From NCBI RefSeq assembly GCF_039555335.1, contig NC_092628.1:76386713-76450712 (forward strand): a stretch of DNA of 64,000 bases, written 5' to 3'. Position 1 is the stretch's first letter. Each line of letters starts with the position of its first letter. The notes beneath the pieces are model-generated. The model made no database searches. It saw only the letters and a program-made list of their open reading frames with translations, and was not told the origin of the DNA. The position numbers and the translations under genes were made by a program. Source of the stretch: Amphiura filiformis. Taxonomy: Eukaryota > Echinodermata > Ophiuroidea > Amphilepidida > Amphiuridae. Shown here piece by piece: positions 42,321-54,843 of this stretch.

Positions 42321-42716
42321 CTTATGCAATTAATGGATAATTTCCAAATTTCTGTAGCTATTTATAACACATCTGCTTACGGAACTGGCACTTGCCGTAT
42401 AATATTAGTTCAAGAAGGGCCCAACTCCAGTTTGTATTAAGACTTGTACCGTTGCGATGGAAACATATATGATTTGAATGTATGTAAAAGGCTACTGTAT
42501 ATTCATGTATTTTTTCTAAATATCTCAAAAACAGTTTTGATGGAGTTGGGCCCAGAGTTGTGCCCTTCTTCCACTCAGGTATTCAATTAGAAAGGTGCAC
42601 AAGTAGTGCATATTCGGGAAAGGGCATTAATTGGGTCTAAGCTAGAGCCTGCCTAGGAAAATTTCTTGGATTTTGGTTTAGTTGCCATGCTCTTGCAGAA
42701 AAATGCGACACTATTC

Positions 42717-42890
42717 CTTGGTTCACCTGAAGTTCGGTAGTGATGTGATGCTTTTTCATAGTTGTGCTGTGAGTGTGCCTATGAACTGGCCTTGTACGTG
42801 TGCATACACAAGTAATGTTATGTGCGCGATTCGATACTGCGACCAGCAAAATCAGCATCTATGCCAGTACCAAACTTGAGGTAAACCAAT
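42717..42890. mobile_element. MITE family E, copy 1
   Basis: CACCTGAAGTTCGGTAGTGA on the left, inverted at the right as CAGTACCAAACTTGAGGTAA. Similar ends and the following TGCTTTTTCA block occur at 46275-46458, 52433-52595 and, more loosely, 57998-58166. Confidence 0.65.
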
Positions 42891-43271
42891 GTGTAACAGT
42901 AAACATAGTAGTAAGTACTGATAAACAGTAGAGGGCAAGCCTCATGGTAAACCTTTTGGACAACTTACCCATTTACACAGATTGGTCCAGTTGCTATGGT
43001 TGTTTACTTACCTCAACTTATTCCCATATTTTGTGAAATATTTGTACACAGTGTATGGCCATTCAAGCTTTGTTTCATTAATGCCGTTGTTAATATTTTA
43101 CTTTTGCTCACAATACTGAATTTACAAGTGGGCATCTGAGCCAATTACAGGCATGTTATATTTGTCCAACACAATTAATTACAACTCCCATTTGCCAGAG
43201 ATTCAAATTAGGAGATGTAATTGTGCTGGGCAAATTATAACATATGGCTATTACATGTACTTGTACTTGCT

Positions 43272-43506
43272 CTGGGGTCCATTTCACTAAACATTACGAA
43301 GCTTCGTAAGTCTCAAAATCCTTTGTGACTTATGACAAGTCATAAGTTCCATTTCACTCAACTTACATACGAACAGTACGCTTCGTAAGTCATAGGGATT
43401 TACTACAGGGACCTATGTAAAGTTACGTCTAGTATTGGGTATTCCTAACTTTACGAACGGTTACTTGAGTTACGAAGGGTTAAAAGTTTAGTGAAATGGA
43501 CTCCAG
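43272..43506. mobile_element. MITE with CTGGRGTCCATTTCACTAAA ends
   Basis: CTGGGGTCCATTTCACTAAA on the left is mirrored by TTTAGTGAAATGGACTCCAG on the right. TTACGAAG/CTTCGTAA recurs inside. No coding capacity. Confidence 0.8.
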
Positions 43507-44148
43507 ATGATTTTGTTTGAGATACTGTGACCAGAATTAATATCTTACTTAGTATAACATCACATAATGTAGGAGTGGTAGATCCATCCATCATGTCATC
43601 CATCACATTTAACTAGCGTGATTCATCCATGAAGATATTCAAAGCATCACATAAAAGGTTTCAACTCTGCCCCTGTCTCCTACCCAATATGCCATCATCC
43701 ACACAATGATTACTGAGCAAGAGTGAAAAGACCCAAGTACTTAATGCTTGGAACATTTGACAACATGTATTATAGGATGCAGATAAATTCAACATCCTTC
43801 CATCACAAGAATCAAACTTATCTACAGAAATGGATCTAGTAAATATTATAACTCGTATAAAGATTCTTGTCATTTGATTGGCCAATTACTGTTGATTATT
43901 TTGGTTATTTTCAGCATCGGCTGCAAAATGACTATTATATTCATATTAAAAGGAAGATCGAATTTAAATTTAAATTACAGTGCTGATTCTAAGTTGTTTT
44001 TTGATCTCGAAGATTGAGAAAGTGTTTACTGTTCAATTTCATCAAAATGATGACATATAACTTGGAGATTTTTTTTCCTGGAATAGATCGGTCATTTTGA
44101 TTGTGTAATACTGTCATTCCACGTTGAACAAAGTGTCATTTTCTGTTA

Positions 44149-44436
44149 TACTGTAAAAACTTGATAGTTAGGACATGTGCTTACTATCGAGCGCTTTTAA
44201 AACATGCAAACATGAAGTGCCCCATCCACAAAAGTGTAAAGGGTTTTGATTTTGAGCAACTCATACATCGATACATATAGTTATATATAATTATATATAC
44301 GAACAAGTTAACCTGCAAATTTGTGTCTCAACCCCATTAGCTCTGTTGATAAAGTCTCCAGACTTTGGTACAACTTCATGTTTTTAAAAGCGCTCAATAG
44401 TAAGCACATATGCTAACTATCGAGTTTTTATGGTAT
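44149..44436. mobile_element. MITE family C, complete copy
   Basis: ACTGTAAAAACTTGATAGTT at the left and AACTATCGAGTTTTTATGGT at the right are inverted; the inversion continues through AAGCACATATG and GAGCGCTTTTAAAA. An A-box-like TTAGCTCTGTTGATAAAGT lies in the centre. Confidence 0.8.
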
Positions 44437-45990
44437 ATTGATCACTTTCGCTAACAAATATTTATTTACCGTAAATGACCTTCACTGTTGTCATATCACT
44501 TTAAATTCATTAATTTATAAGACATAGCAGATTCCTGTCATTCATTTTTAACTTATTAATTATGCCATAATTATACCATTTGGCAATTAGTTGCCTGCTC
44601 TGCTATGTGAAGGGGTGTGTGTGTGTAGGGGTGGGTGGGGTGTGTATGTATGTGATATCACCTTGAAATGTGGGCACACTTATGAATAAAAGCTCAGTAT
44701 CCGTGGACATGCAATAACCAAGGACATCCATGTTTTTCAATAGAGAGCGACAATCGTAATTAAGCATATAATAAAAACCTTTAAGTAAGTCCTCAGTTAT
44801 GGTGTAATACCTGTCCTCAGTCTCTTGTGACATGTCAAACTGGTGTAAAAAGCCCACAGTGTGGCGGCTAAGTTTCAAATGCGTATGTCCTCAGTGTTTG
44901 CAGAGGGATATAAAATCCTCGGTTCATAATAAGTTGGGGTGGGGTGTGTGTGTACTTTTGTAAACTCCATCAATTAAGAACAAACACAAGAACCACAGAC
45001 TCCTGGACAGTCTAGCTAAATCAAAAATAGCTTTAGAACGTATTATTTGCAACATCTGCATGTACACACATCTGCATATGAAAACTGCTTTTATTGCATA
45101 TTTGTCACACTACTGAAAAGTTTGATGTGTTATTGCATTTGACCTTGTTAGCATCAGTGGGTACTTATTTTCATGCAGTGAAATAAAAACTAGATATCTT
45201 CCTACCAGTTCAATTGTTGGGGGTTTCACATGGAATATGCAGGCCCCTTATCCCTCCCCTGCTGGTAACATCACTGTTGTGCAAGACATTAGTTTCTAAA
45301 ATTTTATTTGATCTTTTGAGATGATTAAATGCTACAAGTACACTGCCAAGGGTGTATTAAGAATCCACTGGAGTTGGTAATTAAGGAATGGGTGCTAATT
45401 AGGCCAAATGCAACTCACATAGTTTCTGCAAAGAAATTATGATGAAATGTTTCTGTTAGTTAGTTATGTCATATGGCAAAATTAAGCATTTCCACAAAGC
45501 TATATGCAATCATTCTTTCAACGACTTCATTTTATCGATATCATGATACTGTGCCTACTAGTTTGTAAACAAATAATAACATGTTGATTGTTTACCATTT
45601 TGTTTCCTCTCTGTTTCTCACAGATATGTTATGACAACAACCAAGAAGACTTACCAAAATCATCTCAAATGAAGCATCTCAACTATAAGGTCTGAATATG
45701 CGGTGATTTATTGAAATCAATGGTGCAAAGTGTAACAACACTACAATTTATTTTATCAAGGCTTGTACTGGCATATACTCTGAGCAACATGAAGTATGAA
45801 GTAATTCCACCAACAGCCAACACTTCCCTGAAGTATGAGTGTGAAATGTATTCTTTTTTGGAGTGTCTATGATTATCTTTTACTCAATCTAGTGCAACAA
45901 AGCCTTTGCAATATAAATGTCTCATGTAATATTTTTAAAATGTATATAACAAAATATCTGCATGTAAGATTTGTCAATTAGTGGCCATAT
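44437..45990. other. Intergenic with one exon-like block
   Basis: At 45627 a pyrimidine-rich acceptor (CTCTGTTTCTCACAG) precedes a 23-codon frame ICYDNNQEDLPKSSQMKHLN ending at TGA. A GT-rich patch lies at 44614-44654. No gene assigned. Confidence 0.35.
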
Positions 45991-46250
45991 TGGGCTATTC
46001 CATTTAAAATCCACACTACCCATGTGGAAGATTTAGGAAATATCTTCCACAGGAGGAGTATGTTTTTCAAATGTAATTGGTCAGTGCTAATCATTCTGAA
46101 ACCCATGCTCTCCTGTATTATAGCTTTACCTATATGTTCCACAACTGGAGTGAGTATTTCAAATGGAAGTTACCCAACTGTCTATTCTATTCAAAACTTA
46201 CTAGTTAAATCTTCCACAGAGGTAGTGTGGATTTTAAATGGAATAGCCCA
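45991..46250. mobile_element. MITE family A, diverged copy 4
   Basis: TGGGCTATTCCATTTAAAAT at the left and ATTTTAAATGGAATAGCCCA at the right are exact inverses over 20 bp. Inside, ATCTTCCACAG recurs in both orientations. Longer and more diverged than copies 1-3. Confidence 0.8.
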
Positions 46251-46274
46251 AATATGAGTTTGTGGTTCTATACT

Positions 46275-46458
46275 TAGGCTCAATCGAAGTTTGGTAGTGA
46301 CATCAATGCTTTTTCACAGTTGCACCACATGCGTGCTGACAAACTGCCATTTTAGGCATGCGACGCGTGTACGCTCTGCATGATTAACTTAACGTGAGAG
46401 ATTTGATACTGCTACCAACGAAATACGCACAAACATCACTACTGAACTTGATGCAGCA
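46275..46458. mobile_element. MITE family E, copy 2
   Basis: Left CAATCGAAGTTTGGTAGTGA, right CATCACTACTGAACTTGATG; inverted. Shares ATGCTTTTTCACAGTTG with copy 1. Confidence 0.65.
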
Positions 46459-49118
46459 AAGTATATAAATATATGTGAAGATTATCCTTCACCTCTGTGT
46501 AAAAACTATGAAATTTAGAATTGCAATCTAAATCAGTTAGTCTGACGATGCATCCAGGATTGGATGTGAAAGTTTGCCACTCAAATATAGTAAGTCCAGA
46601 TGTCTAGATTGCAATTCTGAATTTCAAAGTATTGAGAGGATTCTACTGGTCATTGAGCAATTTTGTGGCTAAAGACTTCACTAGGATGGTATATGTGCCA
46701 ATTACTTGCATGGTACTTATGTAAGGGAAATCTAAACTAGTGTTTCTTTTGCTATGTGCGTTGTAAATCATTTTTGTAATTTGATTGTAATCAGCATGTA
46801 AAGCGATCTTGCCAGTAATATGCTGTGGATGTGTAAGCCTTTGTATTATGCGTTCCAGCTACGGTGACACTTGTGACATCATGCTGGACAAATTCCATTC
46901 ACTGTCAGAGGAGGTTTGTGTGTGTGCATGCAATAGATCTGTAATCAATATGACCTTGATTTGCTAGGAATTGAACAAAGCACCTGTCTCATCAAACCAC
47001 TCTAATACCTCTTCGAACATGACAGAGGTGTCATAAATCAAAGCTGGAACAGATAATAACACACATGCTCTCTTGGAGGAGAATGGCTGTGTAATTTTCA
47101 CCTTTGCTGAAAAAAAACTGTAGGAACACTATTTGGGTTCCCATGCATTTCAATCCAACATGTCAGATTATCATAGTTACGAGTAGAGTCTGAGTTCTCT
47201 AGTATCTGTCTCCTGGTTTTGTTGCAATGATACAAGTTGGAACACAGCAACAATTTGATACCCAGTGGTTTTACTCCATACTTCATGCCAAAGAGTATAT
47301 CAGTATCATTCCTTAGCAGGACTATGTGCAATCTGATGATTTGAATCTACAGACTGATATTTATGTGGAAGAGTTGCTGTTTTGTGCAGCTACAAGCAGT
47401 CGCCAGCCACCAGCCAATGTAGAGGGAAGTTTTCATTGTCTTTTATCATTTTAGTGTAATGAATCAAATCTTTGAAGCAATTGTATGTTGTGTGTGTTGA
47501 TATATGGATTGATATGCTACTAGAAAGTATAGGGTAATGATGAGTGTTATCAACTGTGTGTTGAAGTATGGAATGATATGCTACTAGAAAGTAATAGGGT
47601 AATGATGAGTGTTATCAACTGTATGTTGCATGCATCTGAGACTAATCTCAGGCATGTATTCTCACAAGAGAATGAATGAAATAGGTTTATGTACTTACAG
47701 CCATAATGTATGTTTTCGGTTAAATTTAAATTTAGGAAAAGAATAACCAAATTCCAATTTTACCGAAAATCACATATTGCATCTTTAACAGAGTGTGAAA
47801 TGATGTTCAGTGTTCATGAATTAGATCAGTTACATGTATGAATAGTGTTTGTGCCATCAGTTGGGTAAACAACATTCAAACCATCAACATTAATATATTC
47901 GCAAGCCTGTATTTACGCCAAGGTATACCATACCAAATCATACGAGCGCATAAGAAAATTGGTTGTGTGTCTTGCCATAAGGTATGTTCTATAAACCCAC
48001 AATACTTATCACCTTCTGCATCACTAGGGCATCAAATGTAGTAGTGTTATGACATTATTTGAGCAACTCATGATGTTCAACACTTTCCTTCATTGCTGTC
48101 AGTAAATCACCCAGGTCTTAACTGAAAAGTATATTTGTTGCAGCTTATTATTATGTATATAAATAAATGATTATGACTGGTGCATATAAATCTTTGTCAT
48201 TTGTTTGGTTACCATGGATACTTATTATTTAGTTCCTATCATGATCTATCTCACAAATGTATGTTTTCCAAAATACTGGAACTTACTATTTAATATGTTT
48301 AATTAATTATTATTTTAATAATTAATTATTATTTTAATTAAAATTATTCAGTACTATGTTTTTTGGGAAAGGTATGTTCTAGATTGTTTGGACCAGTAGG
48401 CCTATCATACTAGTGCACGCTAATGTATGATTGGTAGCATTACTTGGCTGCAATGTTGATATGTCACATGTTGTTGAAACAACATACATATACAGACTTA
48501 ATTTAGGAATTGGATACACAGTGTCATTGTACAGCTGAATTTGGTCTTAATTTGAAATGTGTATAATCCATCTTTGTAATAACAGTATGTCAAAGTGTAC
48601 ACTCTAGCTGTTATAAAGGATGTAACAGAACTGATTAAAAGGGACAAACTATATTTGTTTTTCTTATGGTTCAAAAGCCAACAAGTTTGCTCCCCTCAGC
48701 CAAGGGATGCACTAGTTGACAATACTATTAGACTATGTATGCTTATCATTATGTAGAGGGAATGGGTGAGTAAATCTCAAAGAGAAAATCGGAGCAAATT
48801 CTAAAATCTATTCAACCTTTCAGTTGGGCAATGTGGTACTAGTGAACATACTCAAGATCATACTGAACTTAAATTTCAAATGTATTGTTTTAAATATATG
48901 ATACTATCTTTGTGAGCTCCTCCAGTATTGTTTCAATGTAAGGCAAATAAACCAAAAGAATATTTTATATATAGGCATGTTTAGTGAATGTAGATGTGTA
49001 TGAAATGTATACTTGTAACCTGCATAAATCTCATTTGCAATTTTTGGGTAACAGAGGAAAGCATCAATTTCTTTTGGGATGTTACAGTCTCTTAAGTAAT
49101 ATTATCCAGAGTGTATAT
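46459..49118. other. Gene-free stretch
   Basis: AT-rich. Two near-identical segments containing GATATGCTACTAGAAAGTA, AGGGTAATGATGAGTGTTAT and CAACTGT lie in tandem near 47510-47565 and 47573-47630, a local duplication of about 64 bp. No gene recognised. Confidence 0.4.
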
Positions 49119-49750
49119 GTGACCCGGTCCAGTCCACTCAGGCTAAAGTCAGATTTTTCAAAATTGAGTTATTATCAGATTTATATAAAGTAACAATTCA
49201 CTTTCTATCAAACCCCATGTGTATAACTGATTTGGTTGCAAAGTTACAACATTTTTACATGTTCATAATCTAACTATGACTACAATGTAACTAGAACCCC
49301 AACCTATTTCTGGCTATATCCAGGCCTTGCCGTTTGAGGCGAGCGATCGCTCTTGCTCGCCACCGCTCGCCCAAACTCCATTTCTAGCGAGCGATTTTCC
49401 ACTCGCCATAGACACTATATATCGCTCGCTGCGAATCTCCAAAAATCAGCCATCGAACCAGCCAATTCAGCATTTAATCGATTCTGTGCCCTCTCTAACA
49501 TGTCTAAGCGGAGAAAGTCACAAAGTTTAGCGCTTCGCGTGAATTTCAACATAAATACCGTTTTAAGACCGTAGCTCTACTTGATCATAATCATGTACCC
49601 AAATTAGTGGTATTTGTGCAATTTCGACCACTCGCCTGGCATCCTGCTAGCGAGTGATTAACCACTCGCCTTTAAAATCTAGACGGCAAGGCCTGTATAT
49701 CTCAGTTTTGTATTTGCCGACATTAGCCTGAGTGGACTAAACCGGGTCAC
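49119..49750. mobile_element. MITE (outer of a nested pair)
   Basis: GTGACCCGGTCCAGTCCACT on the left, inverted at the right as AGTGGACTAAACCGGGTCAC. The inverted repeats run on through CAGGCTAAAGTC. Without the inner insertion it is about 250 bp. Confidence 0.8.
49321..49695. mobile_element. MITE nested in the 49119-49750 element
   Basis: CAGGCCTTGCCGT at 49321-49333 is mirrored exactly at 49683-49695. TATATC lies on both sides (49315-49320, 49696-49701) and may be a 6-bp target duplication. GCGAGCG/CGCTCGC pairs and CACTCGCC repeats make the interior strongly self-complementary and CG-rich. Confidence 0.8.
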
Positions 49751-52432
49751 ATATCTAAATAGAATCAATTTTTTCCAAAAAAAAATCTACTTTTTGCCCA
49801 AAACAGCTGATTTACATGCATACAGCAAATTTAAACAAATTCCCTGGAAGTAAAATCTAGGTCAGTCAGGCCCATAGAACAGGTGTTTTTTCCCATTATG
49901 TTATGCATAGTACAATTCCAAGCCGGGACTTTTTGAGTCAAATCTTTTGGGTTTCTCAGATATACATTCAATTTTTCTGGGTATTGTTTGAAGCGAAATC
50001 ATATTATCAGCAATCCATAGCACAAAACCTACAGTATGTATTATGTTATGCGATATACTCATGTAACGAGTATATCGCATATATAAGTATTTTGTACCAA
50101 ATATTTTGTGGGATTATTTGCAGATGGTACAAAGAAATATGCAAACAATAATGTTTATTCCAAAATGCAATGTAATTGAATACCTGTATAATTGCTCTTT
50201 AATGTAACTAGTTGGGAAGGAAGTAACTTGGACACAATGTGTCCTCCTGAAACCTAAATTCACATCAAGATGTACAACTCAAGACATTGTATAATTTGAA
50301 ATGATTTATTTTTCTCTTTTTTTTTGGTACTGTGTGACTTATGGCATGATTTACTATTGTGTTGAAGTTTAACTCTGGGAAAAGACACAATTTCAATCAA
50401 CTATTGTCAGTCAATTTCTAGCCATTTAATGTGATGTTGTCATATCTCTACAAATTGACAGACTGTTGCAGCTGTTTTAATAATCACTGCATAGTTTTAT
50501 CTGGTTATATTCACGGAATGTTAACCAACCATAAAAATTGCTTGAAATGTACATTGATTGGTAATAAATTGTTTCAAATTATATGCGGTGAGACAAAATA
50601 GAAGGGCAAATGTTTGGGAATGAGGTAAGCAAAAATAATTATTGAAATTGTCATTAAAATGTCAATCCCGATGTATAATACATCTTTCGCGACATTACAT
50701 GCTTTGGCATGATTTACTTTGTATCAGTGTTGCTGCATTTAAATCCAAAATCATAATCATACCACAGACTGTCATCATTTTTGATAAAAATTCCCTTTAA
50801 AAGGGAAAGCCAGCCTCAATGTAGAAGAGGTCTTGTAATTAGTTTTGGTCAATGTGAAAGGCATTTTTTGGATCACGCTTACATCTACATGACAGTCCAC
50901 CAAACCATCAACGATGAGAACATGCACACTGAAACAGCAGAAAACATTAATTCCTACTAATCTCATGTCAACTCTTTTAATTCATTACATGTACTCCAAA
51001 TTGTTCTGGTCTGTTTGTTTTGTTGTTGTTGTTGTTGTTGTTGTTGTCGTTGGTTTTTTTTGTCTTTTCAGCTTTTTACCCACGATATCTCAATTTCCAA
51101 TTTTGTAATACCAGAACTTACGAACTCAATATCTTCGCTTATAGGAATGTCCGATTTCACTGCTTTCGATATATACACTGCCGGTTTGAGTTAACTTACA
51201 TGTACATTTTATTTTAAAATAACTTAATTAATTTGCAATGTATAGTTTAAGCCTACTATATTATAATAGATAGTGGCCAGCACATTTATAAAGGACTGGT
51301 TACTCACTACAATCTTCACTCTTAAACTGTGTTTTTCTGAATGTGCTGATCATGTTGATTGCTAGTCGGAAACTCCCTGCGAAGCTATGGACATGGCATC
51401 TTACATACTCCATTCTATAACAGTCTGCCTAGTGCCTTGTGTGTTTTCTCTTCAATCATTTTGTTGAATGTAATTTTATGAATCAAATAGTTATGTGTCA
51501 TTTTATTTATAATAAAGAAGTTATTAAATTAATAAAGTAAGACAATTTATTTATCTATAAGTGCATGTCAAATGGGGTACATTGTTCAATACTATATGCA
51601 TAAATTATGCCCATATTATAGCTAGGCCCTAAAAACTTTATTTTGCATCGGATTTTCCCGTTGAAAAGACAAAACTGATGTTTATGATAGCAACCATTTC
51701 ATCAATAACATTTTGAGTCATTTTTATCCATAAAACGTCACAGGATATGATAGATAACTACTTTCACATCAATATGGTCCATATGATCACAGATTGTTGA
51801 GAATCTGTGATATGATCCGGGATATGATGAAGATTTTGATTCTATAGATCTGTTATCAACATGATATCACGCTGTTCAGTGGTCAAGGAGTAAGGACCCC
51901 GGTCAAGGACACTGATATGACATCATAGGTGATGTCAGATTTTCTTCTGCTGACCATATGATGCTATATATATTAACTATTATTGTTACATTTAGGCCTT
52001 TAAACTTTTAAAGTCATAATTAATTAGTTCAAACATAACTTTGGTAATACTCACTGCTTTCGTTCGTTGAAACGGCAAAACATACTTACTTTTCCTAACA
52101 AATCGAATTAAAATATTTTTAAAAAATTTAACCACAAAAAGTAAAAAAAAAATCATTCCAATACCACTAAAATATAATCTCTTGAGTAAACTGACCCCAA
52201 ACCTGAAACAGGTACCAGCCCCGAATGGGCTGGCGAAAACCTCCGATGACATGTCAAGCTCTTTCTTGATGTGCATTTCAAACCTAACCAGCTCATGCTT
52301 AAGTTGCATATATTTTTCTTTTTTATTATGGATTGAAATGGTCTTGTCAATATCATTCAGAGCATATTATTGTACATCAAGTACTAAGAACATCAAGATG
52401 AAAGAAATCACTGAGAATATTTTACTTGATTT
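49751..52432. other. Intergenic, mostly featureless
   Basis: Apart from the GTT microsatellite, only AT-rich sequence was seen. An inverted pair ATATCGCATAT-like lies near 50048-50085. No gene recognised. Confidence 0.35.
51020..51054 (+). repeat. GTT microsatellite
   Basis: About nine GTT units, one interrupted by GTC. Confidence 0.9.
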
Positions 52433-52595
52433 CACCCCAAGTTTGGTAGTGACGTGAGTGCTTTTACATGGTTGCATCGCAAGCTTACCTGTAAGCATAT
52501 GTGTATGCTGAAGGATTAGGTTATAGCATGCACAAGTTTATACTGAATACAGCAAAATAATGCACCAACGTCAATACCAGACTCAAAGGTGAGAT
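52433..52595. mobile_element. MITE family E, copy 3
   Basis: Left CACCCCAAGTTTGGTAGTGA; right end resembles the inverse (CGTCAATACCAGACTCAAAG). Related to 42717-42890. Confidence 0.6.
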
Positions 52596-54031
52596 AAAGA
52601 ATAGCTTCATGCCTCTTAAATCATAAAATGGAAGGAAGAAAAATTATGCAGGGGAGGATTAGTCGCAATGCTTATTTTACCCTCAACTTCTTATTTTACT
52701 TTCAAGTTCCTGTCCTCAACTTAATATAGGTCTTGCTATAACACTGAGATTGATTGGTTGACTTGAACTGTATACATGCTTAAAGTTATATGTGAGGACT
52801 TTGTGGGACTAAATTGTGTGTGTTTTTAAAATATATTGTAATTCTTTTACCCATATATATAATGAACAGTTAGTGAAGAATGTGCTTGTTATGAAAAGTG
52901 TACGTAAATTGTGTATTCCAAGATTGATGCTGTATTACTGTATTACTCTTTCTTTAAACAACTCATATTAATATAATTCCTCTATGCTATGTTGTGACAC
53001 TATAAGTATCTAAGCAGTATGTTGCATTTGTTGTTATTTGCCTTCTCATATTGGTACGCACTTTGGTTCTCAGAGGACAGAGCAGAGTCTGGCACGCCAA
53101 GGCAAACATGCCAAAGTTGGTACACAGCTACATTTTGAATTGTTCACAGGCTGTGTCTGGATACAAACAAACATACAAACACAAACAAATCTCATTTTAA
53201 AAAGATGTTCAGGGCTTTTATCGGGCAGGCCAACTCAGGTGCAAAATTGATTGCAGTTGTTATTTTCTGTTTTATTATAGGCCCATTTAAATGTAAATCT
53301 CACGTAAGTTTATATTATAGGACCTTAGTTACCTCCGATCAAGTTCCCTTAAACATTATACTCAAGACGTCACAAGTTATTTACTATGCTCTTAGAGATT
53401 CAATATCTCTGTGTCCCAGTCACAGTTCAGGAATTGCACTGCTGAATAGTGTGATCTTGATATGAACTTAAACTTTGTTGTCAGATTGTGAATGCTGAAA
53501 CAATTCAGTATATAAAGTGGTGTATGGATATTGAATAATGCTATGACCTTGGGTTTCTGGGAATTTCTCGGTGTGTAATAAGTCTGAAATTATTTTACTG
53601 CTCTTATATGAAATGAGATATAATATTATAAAATTTCTGTTTTCCAATTTGTTACTTTTCTGTAGTTCTTGTAAATGTAGTTACAGTTATTTGTAGAACA
53701 TATTCGTTAATTTACTAGCAACCTTTATTAGTTAAGATGTGATAGTGAATTCAGGTATGGGTGTCATGCACAGTGTGTGGTTGTCATATTCAACTGCGTA
53801 AGCCAAAGTTAATAGACAAATAGCTTCTACATTCACTCTTTAACTGAAGATTGTAAACATTTTATTTTGTACCATATTCTTAAAAAATATCTGAAATTGT
53901 TCAATAGGCTATCTGATCTTTATGCCACTAATTGGACCATAGTGTGTGCTTAATAATAACCAAAAAATTCCTCCGAAACAATATTTAGTGTGTCAAAAAG
54001 TAATGGATTTTTAGATGGCAGTAATTTATAT

Positions 54032-54274
54032 TTGAAGACCAAACTAAAAAGACTAGTTTGCGTATGTCAGACGCAAAGTAGTCTTTTTAATTAGGTCTTC
54101 AATTATAGTATACAAATATTGACTGCTATAAGGGGCATGGTTAAATTTATAGGCCCAAGGTGATCTCAAAACCATGACTATGCCCCAGGCGTAGCCGAGG
54201 GCATAGTCATGGTTTTGAGATCACCGGGCCTATAATTTTAACCATGCCTCGAATAAAAAGCAGTCAATATTTGT
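54032..54274. repeat. Two adjacent large hairpins
   Basis: First hairpin: 54032-54062 pairs with 54070-54102 (GACTAGTTTGCGT/ACGCAAAGTAGTC). Second: 54111-54185 pairs with 54199-54274 over about 75 bp (TGATCTCAAAACCATGACTA against TAGTCATGGTTTTGAGATCA), with a 13-base loop. A further inverted pair (AGATTCTTGTCATCTG at about 54290; CAGATGACAGGAATCT at about 54568) encloses the next 280 bp. Probably a compound foldback transposon. Confidence 0.8.
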
Positions 54275-54602
54275 TTTATATACCAAATCTTAAGATTCTT
54301 GTCATCTGTTTGGTTAAGCATCGATTTTGGGAAGAGTAATTAATAGTTTCAAAGCGAACGGCACACAGATTACAATCTGCGATTTAGGCCTATGCGTAAT
54401 TATAGCGCTGTGAAAACATTAACGCGCGCGTAATACCATTTTACGCTGGGAAAAACGCGCAGTTTGATCGCGTGACGCACGTGACCGGTCCATAGTTCAT
54501 TTCCATGGACCGGTCCATAGTTCATTTTGCGGGCATAGTTAATTCAATGACTGCACTTTCAACCAATCAGATGACAGGAATCTATATATGAGGTATATAA
54601 TA
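54275..54602. mobile_element. CG-rich foldback element attached to the hairpins
   Basis: Bounded by TATATACCAAATCTTAAGAT and the inverse ATCTATATATGAGGTATATA. The interior is CG-rich (ACGCGCGCG), with a direct repeat of GGACCGGTCCATAGTTCATT at about 54485 and 54508. Confidence 0.6.
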
Positions 54603-54843
54603 GAAGTTATGGCTGGCTTACAGGTGAATACTTCAACATATCCAGGTGAACAAGTAGAGGGGATGATATGTGACATGATTTGATCCAATCAGACCAAAGT
54701 CTGAAATAATGAAATCAAGATAGAGGCAACAATAAGGAGCAAAAAACAATAAAAAACATAAGAAAATTGACATATAAAACTTAACAACAAAGTATGCCAG
54801 GAACTTAATGATTTCAATATCAGTAAGCTTAGGTATTGAGTTA

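Larger units (their letters stand above)
41181..42588. mobile_element. DNA element with GGCCCAACTCC motifs, split by a LINE insertion
   Basis: AATTGAATACCTAAGTGGAA at the left is mirrored by TTCCACTCAGGTATTCAATT at the right. GGCCCCAACTCC, GGCCTAACTCC and GGGCCCAACTCC recur in both halves. The segment 41465-42320 is a LINE 3' fragment placed between the halves, so the uninterrupted element would be about 550 bp. Confidence 0.75.
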
